Positions 7,490 to 15,818 of a DNA stretch of 61,887 nucleotides are shown piece by piece (the first letter of the stretch is position 1; every line of letters begins with the position of its first letter). The stretch is taken from assembly GCA_021324255.1 (NCBI GenBank), contig JAJPJL010000025.1:1-61887 (forward strand), given 5' to 3'. The DNA comes from Bacillota bacterium (GTDB lineage Bacteria > Sysuimicrobiota > Sysuimicrobiia > Sysuimicrobiales > Segetimicrobiaceae). Below the pieces are notes generated by a model. That model had not been told where the DNA came from. It made no database searches and worked only from the letters and a program-made list of their open reading frames with translations. The position numbers and the translations under genes were made by a program.

Positions 7490-8539
7490 CTACGGGCGCT
7501 CCACGAACCGGTTCGTGTACAGCGCGGCGGGATCGAACGTCCGGTTGATGTTGAAGAGCGTCTTGAGCTCTGGAAGTGTCGACGCGACCAGATTGGGATC
7601 GAACCACCCCAGTTGGAGCGGCTTCATCTTCTGGACGGTCGCGGCGTCCAGCCCGTACTGCGCCTTGAGCGCGATCTTCCACTCGGCCAACGTCTGATCG
7701 TAGTCGCGCCCCGGGTTCTTGGCCACGAAGTCCTTGGTGCACTGCTCCGGCTTCGTCGCGCAGAAGTAGAGCGCCTCCGTGAGCGCGGTGGCGACCGCCC
7801 CGGCGACGGCCGGATCGTTGTCCACGAGACTCTTCTGGACCACTACCGCCCCCAGGGGCGAGGGCATCTGATAATCGCCGAACAGGAAGGAACCGACCCG
7901 CTGCCCCTGCCGCAGCGCGACGATGTTCAGGCTGGCCAATCCCCGGGCAAACTCGCAGATGGCGTCGACCCTTCGCTGCAGCAACGCCGGGTGGAGGGCG
8001 GCAAAGCCGATATTCTGAATCGTTACCTTGTCCTTTGCGATGCCTTGCTTTTGGAGGAAGATATCGAGGTACTGCTCGGACAGACTGCCGGTCGGAACCC
8101 CGATCTTCTTGCCGACGAGATCGGCTGGCCGTTTGATCCCACCCGACTGCAGGAAGATCAACGCGACCGGATTCCGCGGCTCGGTGGCGGCGATGCCGAT
8201 GAGTGCAGGCGCGCCGGGGTTCTTGTCTGCCAGCAGCATCTCGTCCAGGATGTCCCCCTGCGTGAACGCGAGGCCCTTCCGGTCGGCCGCGACTGCTTGC
8301 ACGGCCTGCGACGTGCCTTCCAGCGTCACGAAGTTCACCCGGAGGTTGTGCCTGGCAAAGATTCCCTCCGCATCCCCCGCAAAATCCTGGGGCGCGCTGC
8401 TCGTGATGCCGCCCACGTAGTCGGTCACCGTCACGGGCGAGGTGAGCGTCGAGGGACTGGAAAAGCCGGCACGGTCCGCGAGCACGACACCGAACACGAT
8501 CACGACGACCACGATCCCGGCCATGAGCGCTCGAGACAT
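7490..8539 (-). CDS. ABC transporter substrate-binding protein, NMT1/SsuA/THI5-like
   Basis: The ATG at 8539 is preceded by GGAGGAAGAGG, giving 349 residues; longer in-frame starts lack such a site. A hydrophobic N-terminus (MAGIVVVVIVFGVVLADRA) acts as signal or anchor. The body follows the type II periplasmic fold seen in NMT1/SsuA proteins: GDAEGIFARHNLRVNFVTLE, SGGIKRPADLVGKKIGVPTG and a late NPGRDYDQTLAEWKIA. Substrates of this family include alkanesulfonates, taurine, nitrate and pyrimidine precursors; the sequence does not decide. It is divergent from the ComDE-like genes. Confidence 0.88.
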   Translation of the reverse strand: MSRALMAGIVVVVIVFGVVLADRAGFSSPSTLTSPVTVTDYVGGITSSAPQDFAGDAEGIFARHNLRVNFVTLEGTSQAVQAVAADRKGLAFTQGDILDEMLLADKNPGAPALIGIAATEPRNPVALIFLQSGGIKRPADLVGKKIGVPTGSLSEQYLDIFLQKQGIAKDKVTIQNIGFAALHPALLQRRVDAICEFARGLASLNIVALRQGQRVGSFLFGDYQMPSPLGAVVVQKSLVDNDPAVAGAVATALTEALYFCATKPEQCTKDFVAKNPGRDYDQTLAEWKIALKAQYGLDAATVQKMKPLQLGWFDPNLVASTLPELKTLFNINRTFDPAALYTNRFVERP

Positions 8540-8911
8540 CCTCTTCCTCCTCGGTCCTCCGCGTCCCCGCGAGAACAAGCCGGCAATGGGGCTCGGCAAG
8601 GAATCCGGCGCTGGCGCCGCACCAAGAAACGCCCGCCGGTAAGCCCACACCATGCTCGGGACGTTATATCTTCGGTGGCGCTTCGGAATATCCCGTGAGG
8701 CGGCGAGTCGAGTCGTCCAGAATGACCAAGGCCGCAGGCGGGGTCATTGGATGCCGCGGCGTCGCCGGCGAGTGCGATGCCGCTCCGAGCCCCTGAGCCC
8801 GCAAATGAATTGCGACCCGCAGCCGCGAACTCACCATCGGATGCGCCAACACCCGTCGTTGCGCATCGCCGGTCACTACGCGGGGAGCCAGCGACGGCCC
8901 GGGAGGCGAGC
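8540..8911. promoter_or_regulatory. Divergent intergenic region between the SsuA-like and ComD-like genes
   Basis: No gene is supported here; the open frame running from 8747 into ComD is of low quality before 8912. The minus strand carries a -10-like TATAAC (plus-strand positions 8664-8669) about 125 bases before the SBP start, without a matching -35. I see no inverted repeat strong enough to call an operator. Confidence 0.35.
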
Positions 8912-9424
8912 GTGCCGGTTTCCGTTGCGAATTCTCAAGTGATTTACGATGCCCTCAAGGCGAGCGGCATCAGCTTGCTGTCCGCCCTTCCCGAGACGTG
9001 GCTCGTGCACCTCATCCGCATGGCGGAAGACGACCCGGAGATGATCCTCGTGCGCCTCGCGAAGGAGGAGGAAGGGATCGGCATCTCTGCCGGCGCGCAC
9101 CTCGCCGGAGCGAAATCGGCCATGCTGATGCAGAATCACGGCTTCCTGCAGAGCGTGAACGGCATCGTCTCGCTGGCACGGCTCTATCGTATCCCCCTGC
9201 TCATGCTGATCAGCTACCGGGGCGAGATGGGAGAGCGCGATCCGTGGCAGACGGAGGGCGGGAGCGTGACCGAGCCCGTGCTGCGGGCCCTCGACATCCC
9301 CTACGAACGGCTGGAGGAACCGGGCCATGTGCGACTCCGGATCCGGAAGGCACAGGCGCTGGCAGAATCCTCGCTCAAGCCGGTTGCGCTCCTGCTGTGC
9401 CGGGACCTGATGTGGGAGGAATGA
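8912..9424 (+). CDS. Thiamine-diphosphate decarboxylase alpha subunit, sulfopyruvate decarboxylase (ComD)-like
   Basis: The GTG at 8912 with GGAGG at 8902-8906 gives 170 residues, the size of ComD. Landmarks are QVIYDALKASGISLLSALPE, then LAKEEEGIGISAGAHLAGAK, whose Glu is in the position of the ThDP-activating glutamate, then MQNHGFLQSVNGI and RIPLLMLISYRGEMGERDPW. In ComDE and phosphonopyruvate decarboxylase this half contributes the pyrimidine-binding domain. The known reactions are sulfopyruvate to sulfoacetaldehyde plus CO2, or phosphonopyruvate to phosphonoacetaldehyde. It overlaps the beta-subunit start by four bases. Confidence 0.85.
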   Translation: MPVSVANSQVIYDALKASGISLLSALPETWLVHLIRMAEDDPEMILVRLAKEEEGIGISAGAHLAGAKSAMLMQNHGFLQSVNGIVSLARLYRIPLLMLISYRGEMGERDPWQTEGGSVTEPVLRALDIPYERLEEPGHVRLRIRKAQALAESSLKPVALLLCRDLMWEE

Positions 9425-10041
9425 CGGCGCCCGCCGAACCTGTTCACTCTCGAGGACCGATGATGCTTCGCATCGACGCGTTGCGAGCGATCTATCCCAG
9501 TTTAGCGCGATGCATCGTGGTCACGATCATGGGAGCCGTCTCTGCCGAGCTGCAATCCCTCGGACATCGCCCAGGGTTCTTTTACCTGCTCCATTCCATG
9601 GGGCTGGCGTCGTCCGTCGGGCTCGGCATCGCGCTCCTTCGGCCGGAATTGCACGTGGTCGTGCTGGACGGCGACGGCTCGATCCTCATGAACCTCGGCG
9701 GCCTCACGACCATGGCGCGCTACCGCCCGCGCAACCTCACACACATCGTGTTCGACAACGAGAGCCTGTTGTCGGTGGGCGGGTTCCCGACCGCCACCGC
9801 CACCGGGAGCGACATCGCGGGGATGGCCGCGGCCGCGGGCGTCCCCCGCACGACGACCGTGCACACGCTCGCCGAGTTCACGGCCGCGTTCGAAGAGTCG
9901 CTGGGTGGGAACGAGCTGACAACGCTCGTGGCCAAGGTGGAGGCGACGGGTCCTCCCGTGTACCTGACCGATCTGCCCATGCTCGAGAATCGCTTTCAGT
10001 TCCAGCGCCACCTGAGGAATCTGCGCACCGGTCAGGGATGA
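9421..10041 (+). CDS. Thiamine-diphosphate decarboxylase beta subunit, sulfopyruvate decarboxylase (ComE)-like
   Basis: Starting at ATG 9421 (ATGA overlap with ComD) the product is 206 residues; ATG 9460, behind CGAGGA, is an alternative start. The ThDP/Mg motif is present as LDGDGSILMNLGG with the trailing Asn in HIVFDNESLLSVGG. HSMGLASSVGLGIALLRPE and FPTATATGSDIAGMAAAAG match the pyrophosphate-binding half of ComE and phosphonopyruvate decarboxylases. With the preceding gene it should form an alpha/beta enzyme in the cytoplasm. The neighbouring SsuABC-like transporter and LLM enzyme make a sulfonate route reasonable. Confidence 0.85.
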   Translation: MTAPAEPVHSRGPMMLRIDALRAIYPSLARCIVVTIMGAVSAELQSLGHRPGFFYLLHSMGLASSVGLGIALLRPELHVVVLDGDGSILMNLGGLTTMARYRPRNLTHIVFDNESLLSVGGFPTATATGSDIAGMAAAAGVPRTTTVHTLAEFTAAFEESLGGNELTTLVAKVEATGPPVYLTDLPMLENRFQFQRHLRNLRTGQG

Positions 10042-10100
10042 GCAAGGGACGTCCGGCACGCGGCGCGCAGCGAGGCGGCCGGACGAGGGGGCACGGGACC

Positions 10101-10880
10101 ATGGCGAGCGTGTTGACGCAGTTGGTGCAGGAGCTCAGGGCGGGACGGATCATGGTGGTAGACCTGTCACAGCCGCTCGGACCGGAGACGCCGGTCATCG
10201 GGTTGCCGCCCATGTTCGCACCGTCCCCGCCGTTCTCGATGGAGGTGATTTCTCGTTACGACGAACGCGGGCCGGCCTGGTACTGGAACACGATCTCGCT
10301 CGGGGAGCATAAGGGCACGCACTTCGATGCCACCGTGCACTGGATCACGGGCAAGGATCTCCCGGACAACACCTGCGAGACCATCCCGGCACACCGCCTT
10401 GTCGGCCCCGCCGCCGTCATCGATGTGACGGACGACGTTGCGCGCAACCACGATTTCCTGCTGCTGCCGGAACACATTGCCGCATGGGAGGAGCGCCATG
10501 GGCGGATTCCCGCGGCATCCTGGGTGCTGCTTCGGTCCGGATGGAGCCGGCGCCACGCTCCCGCGGACTTCCTGAACGTCGGACACAACGGGCCGCACAC
10601 GCCCGGCTTCCACAAGACCGCATCGGAGCTGCTCGCCCGCGAGCGGGACATCCTTGGGGTGGGCGTCGAGACGGTGGGCACCGACGCCGGTCAAGCAGGA
10701 ACGTTTGACCCTCCCTTTCCTAACCACGCGATCATGCACGGCGCGGGAAAGTTTGGACTGACGAGCTTGTGCAACCTGGATCGACTTCCCGCGACCGGCG
10801 CGGTAGTCATCGCGGCCCCGCTGAAGATCGTCGGCGGCAGCGGGAGCCCGGTCCGGGTTCTCGCTCTCGTTCCGGCCTGA
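10101..10880 (+). CDS. Cyclase family protein (kynurenine-formamidase-like metal hydrolase)
   Basis: 259 residues from ATG 10101. The metal-binding signature HKGTHFDATVH is intact (His, His, Asp, His pattern), and DLSQPLGPETPVIG is the usual N-terminal strand of this family. The C-terminus RLPATGAVVIAAPLKIVGGS is typical. Members hydrolyse N-formylkynurenine, isatin or related cyclic amides. The gene follows the ComE-like gene by 59 bases on the same strand and probably belongs to its operon; the actual substrate is not evident. Confidence 0.85.
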   Translation: MASVLTQLVQELRAGRIMVVDLSQPLGPETPVIGLPPMFAPSPPFSMEVISRYDERGPAWYWNTISLGEHKGTHFDATVHWITGKDLPDNTCETIPAHRLVGPAAVIDVTDDVARNHDFLLLPEHIAAWEERHGRIPAASWVLLRSGWSRRHAPADFLNVGHNGPHTPGFHKTASELLARERDILGVGVETVGTDAGQAGTFDPPFPNHAIMHGAGKFGLTSLCNLDRLPATGAVVIAAPLKIVGGSGSPVRVLALVPA

Positions 10881-10909
10881 AGGACGAGGAGCCTCCCGGA
10901 ACAGCGGCC

Positions 10910-11929
10910 TCACCGGCGCGGGTGAGATGACGCATCCAACAGCGGTTCCTCTACCGGCGGTGTGTCCTTCCCCATCGGCGAGGAAACAGTCGGTGACGGG
11001 CCGTCCGCGTACATCCGGAGCACCGCCTCCAGCGCAGCGAGGCCATCCTCGCCGTTCGGCTCGGGCGGCCGGCCCTCACGGAGGGCGGCGACGAATTCCG
11101 TGGCTGCACCGAGGAACCGGTCTTCCGGCATCCCCGCCACCTTGACGACGTCGCCGCCGGCCGTCCAACGCATCTCGCGGCCGGTTGTGATGTGAAGCGA
11201 GCCTATCGAACCAAAAACCTGCGTGTCCCAGCTGCCGAGCGCGGCGGCGGGCGCCTTGTGCTGCACGACCGTGCCGACGGCGCCCGACCGGAAGCCGAGC
11301 AGCGCGGTGACGGTATCTTCGACCTCCGACCGGTACCCGAGCGTGCGGACCTCGGCCCGGACGGTCGCGATGTCGTCGCCCAGCAGAAAGCGCGCGCGGT
11401 CGATCTGGTGGATGCCGTTGTAGAACATCATGCCGCCGCCGGCGTGGCGGCGGCTCCAGACCCACGACGGCATATCGCTCGCGCCGCTCGCCATGATGTC
11501 GACGATGAGCCTCGGTTGACCGATATGGCCGCGCGCGATGACCCGGCGAGCCTCGGCCACCTCGGGACGGAACCGGTGTACGAAGGACACCATCACGAAC
11601 CGCCCGGCGCGCCGGGCGCGCTCGAGGAGTGCCGCGGCGTCGTCGCGGCCGGTCGCCATCGGCTTTTCCATGAGGACGTGACAGCCGGCGTCGATCGCGC
11701 GCATCCCGGCCTCCGCCAGGTAGACATGGGGCACGGCGATGACCATGGCGTCCGGGCGTGCGGCAAGCAGGTCGTTGAGGCTCGGGACCACGGACACGCC
11801 GTCCGCCTCGGCGTGCCGCCGGCGCTCGGCATCGACATCGGCCGCGATCAGATCAACGCCCGAGAGCCGGCGAAACGCGCGGAGATGCCTGCTGCCGGCA
11901 CTCCCCATCCCCAGGATGCCGATCCGCAT
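10910..11929 (-). CDS. Gfo/Idh/MocA family oxidoreductase
   Basis: 339 residues with an N-terminal Rossmann domain (RIGILGMGSAGSRHLRAF), the EKPMA motif whose Lys is catalytic, and the C-terminal alpha/beta domain with GGGMMFYNGIHQIDRARFLL. Members are NAD(P)-dependent dehydrogenases of sugars, inositols or amino-sugar derivatives. It is the last gene of the ten-gene minus-strand array and converges on the cyclase gene. It begins one base after the VOC gene stop, so the two are likely cotranslated. Substrate unknown. Confidence 0.9.
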   Translation of the reverse strand: MRIGILGMGSAGSRHLRAFRRLSGVDLIAADVDAERRRHAEADGVSVVPSLNDLLAARPDAMVIAVPHVYLAEAGMRAIDAGCHVLMEKPMATGRDDAAALLERARRAGRFVMVSFVHRFRPEVAEARRVIARGHIGQPRLIVDIMASGASDMPSWVWSRRHAGGGMMFYNGIHQIDRARFLLGDDIATVRAEVRTLGYRSEVEDTVTALLGFRSGAVGTVVQHKAPAAALGSWDTQVFGSIGSLHITTGREMRWTAGGDVVKVAGMPEDRFLGAATEFVAALREGRPPEPNGEDGLAALEAVLRMYADGPSPTVSSPMGKDTPPVEEPLLDASSHPRR

Positions 11930-11930
11930 C

Positions 11931-12386
11931 CTAGGCGGTCCGGGGACCTGCGTCGGGTCCCTCGCCCGGCTTGTACACCTGCATGAACTCGGTCTCGAGT
12001 CCGGAGAGCCGGTCCTGTAAAAATGCCACCCAGCCTTCGGAGTGTTTGTGCGCGCCGGTCACCCGACAGGCGGCGCAGGGCTTGAGGACCGCACCGTTCG
12101 AGACCGCGGCGGCGAGCTCGCTCTCGATGTCGTCGGTCGTGTAACAGATGTGGTGCACGCCTTCGTCGCGGTGTTCCTCGATGTAACGCGCGAACCGGCC
12201 GGCAGCGTCCCACGATCGACACAATTGAATCTGAATGCCGCCCAGCATGAAATGCGCCTCGCTCGACCGGGCCTTCTCGAATTCATGACGCGTGACGCCC
12301 TTCACGCCGAGCAGACCCTCGTACTTCTTGAGCGCCGCGTTGACGTCACGTACGGCGATGGCTATGTGTTTAATCCCGGTAATCAT
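11931..12386 (-). CDS. VOC (glyoxalase/methylmalonyl-CoA epimerase-like) protein
   Basis: 151 residues with two beta-alpha-beta-beta-beta modules of the vicinal-oxygen-chelate fold. Likely metal ligands are the first His (IKHIAIAVRD), the central GVHHICYTTDD and the Glu of GLETEFMQVYKP. The closest memory match is the methylmalonyl-CoA epimerase/lactoylglutathione-lyase group, but VOC sequences do not fix the reaction. It sits between the Gfo/Idh and dihydroorotase-like genes in one transcription unit. Confidence 0.85.
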   Translation of the reverse strand: MITGIKHIAIAVRDVNAALKKYEGLLGVKGVTRHEFEKARSSEAHFMLGGIQIQLCRSWDAAGRFARYIEEHRDEGVHHICYTTDDIESELAAAVSNGAVLKPCAACRVTGAHKHSEGWVAFLQDRLSGLETEFMQVYKPGEGPDAGPRTA

Positions 12387-12404
12387 CGCTGCCCCCCTTC
12401 CCCT

Positions 12405-13784
12405 TCAAGCGGGCCGTACCCACTCGCCCCAGCCCGGCTCGCCCGTGACGCGGCCGCCACGCATGACGACGCGACCCCGGACGATGGTCATGACCGCGAC
12501 ACCGCGAAATCGCATGCCGTCGTACACGAGTGCGGCGTCGCGCGCTTTCGTGTAGAGCCTGGTATGGTCGTGGACCCACTCGGCCGTTGCATCCACGATC
12601 GTGATGTCGGCGTCCGCCCCGGCGACGAGCGCCCCCTTGCGCGGCCACAGTCCGAACAGACGCGCGGGGGTCTCGCTCACGGCGCGCACGAGCTGCGGCA
12701 GCGTCAGCCGCTCTTCGTGCACCGCGGTGAGCATGAGCGGCAGGAACTCCTCGAGGCCCGGGAGCCCGGGCGGCGCGGCCCAGATGTCGCCGTCAGGAGC
12801 GCCTTTCTCCTCGGGGAGGAACGGCGAATGGTCGGTACCGATCACGTCGATCCGCCCCCCGCGGAACGCGTTCCAGAGCCGGTCCACGGCGGCCCCGTCG
12901 CGCAGCGGAGGATTACACTTGGCGTACGGGCCCCAGGCGTCGAGCGCCCCGTCCGTGAGCATGAGGTAGTGCGGACACGTCTCGGCGGTCACCCGGAGGC
13001 CACGATCCTTGGCTGCCGCGACCATGTCGACGGCATCCGCGGCGCTCACATGTGCGATCTGGAGGCGTGCGCCCGTGGCGGATGCGAGTGCGATGCTCTG
13101 CGCCACCGAGGCCGTTTCCGCTACGGGCGGCCGGGCGGCCGCGTGGGCTCTGCCGTCACGGCGCCCCCCGGCCCGAACCGCAGCGGTCGTCCGGTCGATG
13201 ATCTGCTGCTCTTCGCAGTGGACGACATGGAGCAGGCCCGTACGGGACGTGCGCTCCATGACCCGCAGCATGTCGCCCGCGTCCGGACAGCAGATACCGA
13301 TGAACTCGGTCTCACGGCCGGGCACGGGATCCGTCCGGAAGGTCTTGAAGGCAATCGCGCCCGCCGCGGCCAGCGCTTCGATCTCGTCCAAATTGTCCGG
13401 GTTCGCGCCGGCATAGAGGCCGAAGTTGACGATCGAACGAGGGCCGACGATCGCCGCGCGGTCGCGCAGAATCGCGGCCGTATGCACCGGCGGAATCGCG
13501 ATCGGCATCTCGAGGATCGTCGTGATGCCGCCGGCGGCGGCCGCGCGCGTGCCGGTGATCCAGTCTTCGCGCTCCAGTCGGCCCGGCTCGCGCAGGTGCA
13601 CGTGCGTGTCGATGACGCCGGGCAAGACATACCAGGCCGTCGCATCGATGGTTTCGCGCGCCGCAGGCAGCAGACCGTCCCGATCCACCGCGGTGATCTT
13701 GCCGTCCGCGATAGCCACTCCTCCCCGGCGGGCCCCCTCGCTCGTGACGAGCGTCCCGCCGCGGATGACCAGGTCGGCGATCAC
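12405..13784 (-). CDS. Dihydroorotase/allantoinase-like amidohydrolase
   Basis: The GTG at 13784 overlaps the upstream stop (GTGA), giving 459 residues; the much longer open frame upstream is a shadow of the deacylase gene. Metal ligands are visible: VIDTHVHLREPG (H61, H63), the carbamylated Lys in AIAFKTFR (about K147), LHVVHCEE, QIAHVSAAD and the catalytic Asp in VIGTDHSPF. Family members open cyclic ureides such as dihydroorotate, allantoin and hydantoins. Because it is embedded in a transport/catabolic operon it is unlikely to be the pyrimidine-biosynthetic PyrC. Confidence 0.88.
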   Translation of the reverse strand: MIADLVIRGGTLVTSEGARRGGVAIADGKITAVDRDGLLPAARETIDATAWYVLPGVIDTHVHLREPGRLEREDWITGTRAAAAGGITTILEMPIAIPPVHTAAILRDRAAIVGPRSIVNFGLYAGANPDNLDEIEALAAAGAIAFKTFRTDPVPGRETEFIGICCPDAGDMLRVMERTSRTGLLHVVHCEEQQIIDRTTAAVRAGGRRDGRAHAAARPPVAETASVAQSIALASATGARLQIAHVSAADAVDMVAAAKDRGLRVTAETCPHYLMLTDGALDAWGPYAKCNPPLRDGAAVDRLWNAFRGGRIDVIGTDHSPFLPEEKGAPDGDIWAAPPGLPGLEEFLPLMLTAVHEERLTLPQLVRAVSETPARLFGLWPRKGALVAGADADITIVDATAEWVHDHTRLYTKARDAALVYDGMRFRGVAVMTIVRGRVVMRGGRVTGEPGWGEWVRPA

Positions 13785-14770
13785 CCCGTGATCTCCTCTT
13801 CGACCACGCCGTAGAAAACGCACCAATCGCCGAGTTGCACGGAGGGATTGGTCCGCATCCCGAATGGAATGCCGTCGAATGGCGCCTGCACGTCCGCGAC
13901 CACGTCGCCGGACAGGCTGTAGATGGTCGCGAGCCGCTCGCCTTGCCGCACACGCCGGCGCAGCACCGACGGCTCCGACACCCAGAGCCCCGACGCCGGG
14001 GCCAGCACCACCGTCTTCTGATAGCCGAGCATCCACCGTTCCGCGTACTGCGCCGCGCCGTCGATCATCTTGTAGTGGCGGAGGATGTTCACAAAGCCCT
14101 CGGCGAGCGCATCGGCGTTGCCTTGAAACCGGCCGGGAAACGTATCGCACAAGCCGCCAAGTTCCACCGTGATCGCCGGCTTCCCGTGCTGTCGCATCGC
14201 GGCCTGGGGACTGCCGCGCTCGCTCGTCTGCCTCAGCAGCAGGTCCCACCGCGGCCCCATCGCCTTTGCGAGTTCGATCCCGGAGGGCGTCGCCGTGTAG
14301 AACATCGCGTAGGCGAGGTACGAGTGCGCGCCTCCGGAGTGGACGGCAACCTCCAGGTCGGCGTGCTCCACCATCGTCGTGTAGTGGGCGTACGCGATCC
14401 GTTCCGTGAGGTGACCGTCCGGCCGCCCCGGATAGATGCGGTTCAGATCGTAGGTGAACAGATCCGCCGGGTTGCCTCGCGAGCTGAATTCGAACGCGCC
14501 GACGTTGACCACCGGGACGCCGACCACGGTGCCACGCAGCCGGGCAGGATCCAGTCGCTCCACGAGGCGCAGGACCGCGAGCGGCCCTTCCGGCTCGTCG
14601 CCGTGCACCGCGCCGTCCAACCACAGCAGGGGCCCTTCTTCCACACCGTTCACGACGATGAGCGGGATCTCAATCGCCCCGCCGCCGGACCGGCGACCTA
14701 CCGGGATGACGCCCGTCGCCCGCTCGCCCGCGTTCGCGCGCGCGGTGCCGATCACACACTCGTTCTTCAT
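13781..14770 (-). CDS. Succinylglutamate desuccinylase/aspartoacylase (M14-like) family deacylase
   Basis: The ATG at 14770 follows GGGAGGTCGGAGA and gives 329 residues. The zinc site is recognisable as GAVHGDEPEG (H56, E59), a second His in VAVHSGGAHS and the catalytic Glu in ITVELGG. The C-terminus (VADVQAPFDGIPFG) resembles the barrel found in AstE/AspA relatives. Known relatives hydrolyse N-acyl amino acids or ectoine intermediates. Its stop overlaps the start of the cyclic-amidohydrolase gene, so the two could act in sequence on an N-acylated, ring-opened substrate (inference). Confidence 0.85.
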   Translation of the reverse strand: MKNECVIGTARANAGERATGVIPVGRRSGGGAIEIPLIVVNGVEEGPLLWLDGAVHGDEPEGPLAVLRLVERLDPARLRGTVVGVPVVNVGAFEFSSRGNPADLFTYDLNRIYPGRPDGHLTERIAYAHYTTMVEHADLEVAVHSGGAHSYLAYAMFYTATPSGIELAKAMGPRWDLLLRQTSERGSPQAAMRQHGKPAITVELGGLCDTFPGRFQGNADALAEGFVNILRHYKMIDGAAQYAERWMLGYQKTVVLAPASGLWVSEPSVLRRRVRQGERLATIYSLSGDVVADVQAPFDGIPFGMRTNPSVQLGDWCVFYGVVEEEITG

Positions 14771-14789
14771 TCTCCGACCTCCCATGCGC

Positions 14790-15818
14790 CTACTCGCCGT
14801 CAGAACCGGATGGGGTACCGCCCAATCCGCGGAATCGCCGCACCCACATGACGGTCTCTCGCAAGCCGTCGTCCAACGCGTACCGCGGGACGAAACCGAG
14901 CGCCCGGATCCTGGTGATGTCCAGCGGCCCACGGCGTTGCACCGCGTTCCCATCCACGTCCACCATCCCGTCCACGACCCCCACGGGGGTCGCGCCAGGG
15001 TCGGCCGGACGCCAGGAAAACCCGGGCGCGATGCGCCCGAGCGTATCCGCGACCGCGGACAACGGCGCCGGGGCGCCCGAGGACACATTGTAGCAGCGGT
15101 GCGCCAGTTGGGGCGCGTCGATCAACAGCCTCGCGGCGCGCGCGATGTCGCCGGCGTACGTCCAGTCGCGCGTGCGGTCGGCGCCGCGCAGCCGAACCAC
15201 CCGGCCGGCCGCCGCCGCGTTGACCAGCGCGTAGATCACCGACATCACCGTGCGCGCACCGGTTGGGCGCTCCGTTGGGCCGTATGGAGCCCCAATACGG
15301 AGCGTGGCGGCGCCGAGGCTGGCGCTGTTCGCCGCCGCCACGAGCTGCTCGCTGGCGTACTTCGTCATCGTGTACAAGCTGCCAAGCCGCACCGGCGCCG
15401 CCTCGGATAAGCCGGCGGCGGGATCGGTCTCGCCGTACACGCCGGACGAGCTAATGTAGACGAAACGGCGTGTCCGCGTCCGCGCGGCCCAGTTCAGCAT
15501 GTGCGCCGTGCCAAGGAGGTTGACCGCAATCACCCGCTCGGGCTCGCGGTCCTCGACGTCACGTGTGGATGTGACGGCCGCAGCGTGGACGATCGCGTCC
15601 GGGGTTTCGCCCGTCGCCGCCTCGAGCTGGTCCGGCGCGGCGAGGTCCAGTCGAATGAAGCGAACGCTTCGGGCGGTCGCTCCGAGAAAACACCTCGCGC
15701 GCCCGTCCGGCGGATCGACATCCACCGCAACCACGCGCCGGCCCGCCTCCGCGAACTCCTTGACCAAATGCAGGCCGATGAACCCGGTCGCGCCGGTCAC
15801 GAGGACCGTCGTCGTCAT
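14790..15818 (-). CDS. NAD-dependent epimerase/dehydratase (extended SDR)
   Basis: 342 residues starting at the ATG that overlaps the Ldh-type gene stop (ATGA). The nucleotide-binding motif is VTGATGFIGLHL near residue 6, the catalytic Ser lies in YISSSGVYG, and the YxxxK pair is in SLYTMTKYASEQ. This is the GalE/RmlB-like extended SDR class, usually acting on nucleotide sugars, although catabolic members act on free sugar acids or ketoses. It has a complete C-terminal substrate domain. The setting in an uptake operon argues for a catabolic role. Confidence 0.88.
   Translation of the reverse strand: MTTTVLVTGATGFIGLHLVKEFAEAGRRVVAVDVDPPDGRARCFLGATARSVRFIRLDLAAPDQLEAATGETPDAIVHAAAVTSTRDVEDREPERVIAVNLLGTAHMLNWAARTRTRRFVYISSSGVYGETDPAAGLSEAAPVRLGSLYTMTKYASEQLVAAANSASLGAATLRIGAPYGPTERPTGARTVMSVIYALVNAAAAGRVVRLRGADRTRDWTYAGDIARAARLLIDAPQLAHRCYNVSSGAPAPLSAVADTLGRIAPGFSWRPADPGATPVGVVDGMVDVDGNAVQRRGPLDITRIRALGFVPRYALDDGLRETVMWVRRFRGLGGTPSGSDGE

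Noticed and set aside
12042-13814. 590-codon plus-strand open frame
   Set aside because: It is antisense to the VOC and dihydroorotase-like genes, with no recognisable domain; this is a common artefact in GC-rich DNA.
12405-14624. 739-codon open frame suggesting a deacylase-amidohydrolase fusion
   Set aside because: The upstream third is a shadow of the AstE/AspA-like gene in another frame; a GTG start at 13784 overlapping that gene's stop gives a normal-length amidohydrolase.
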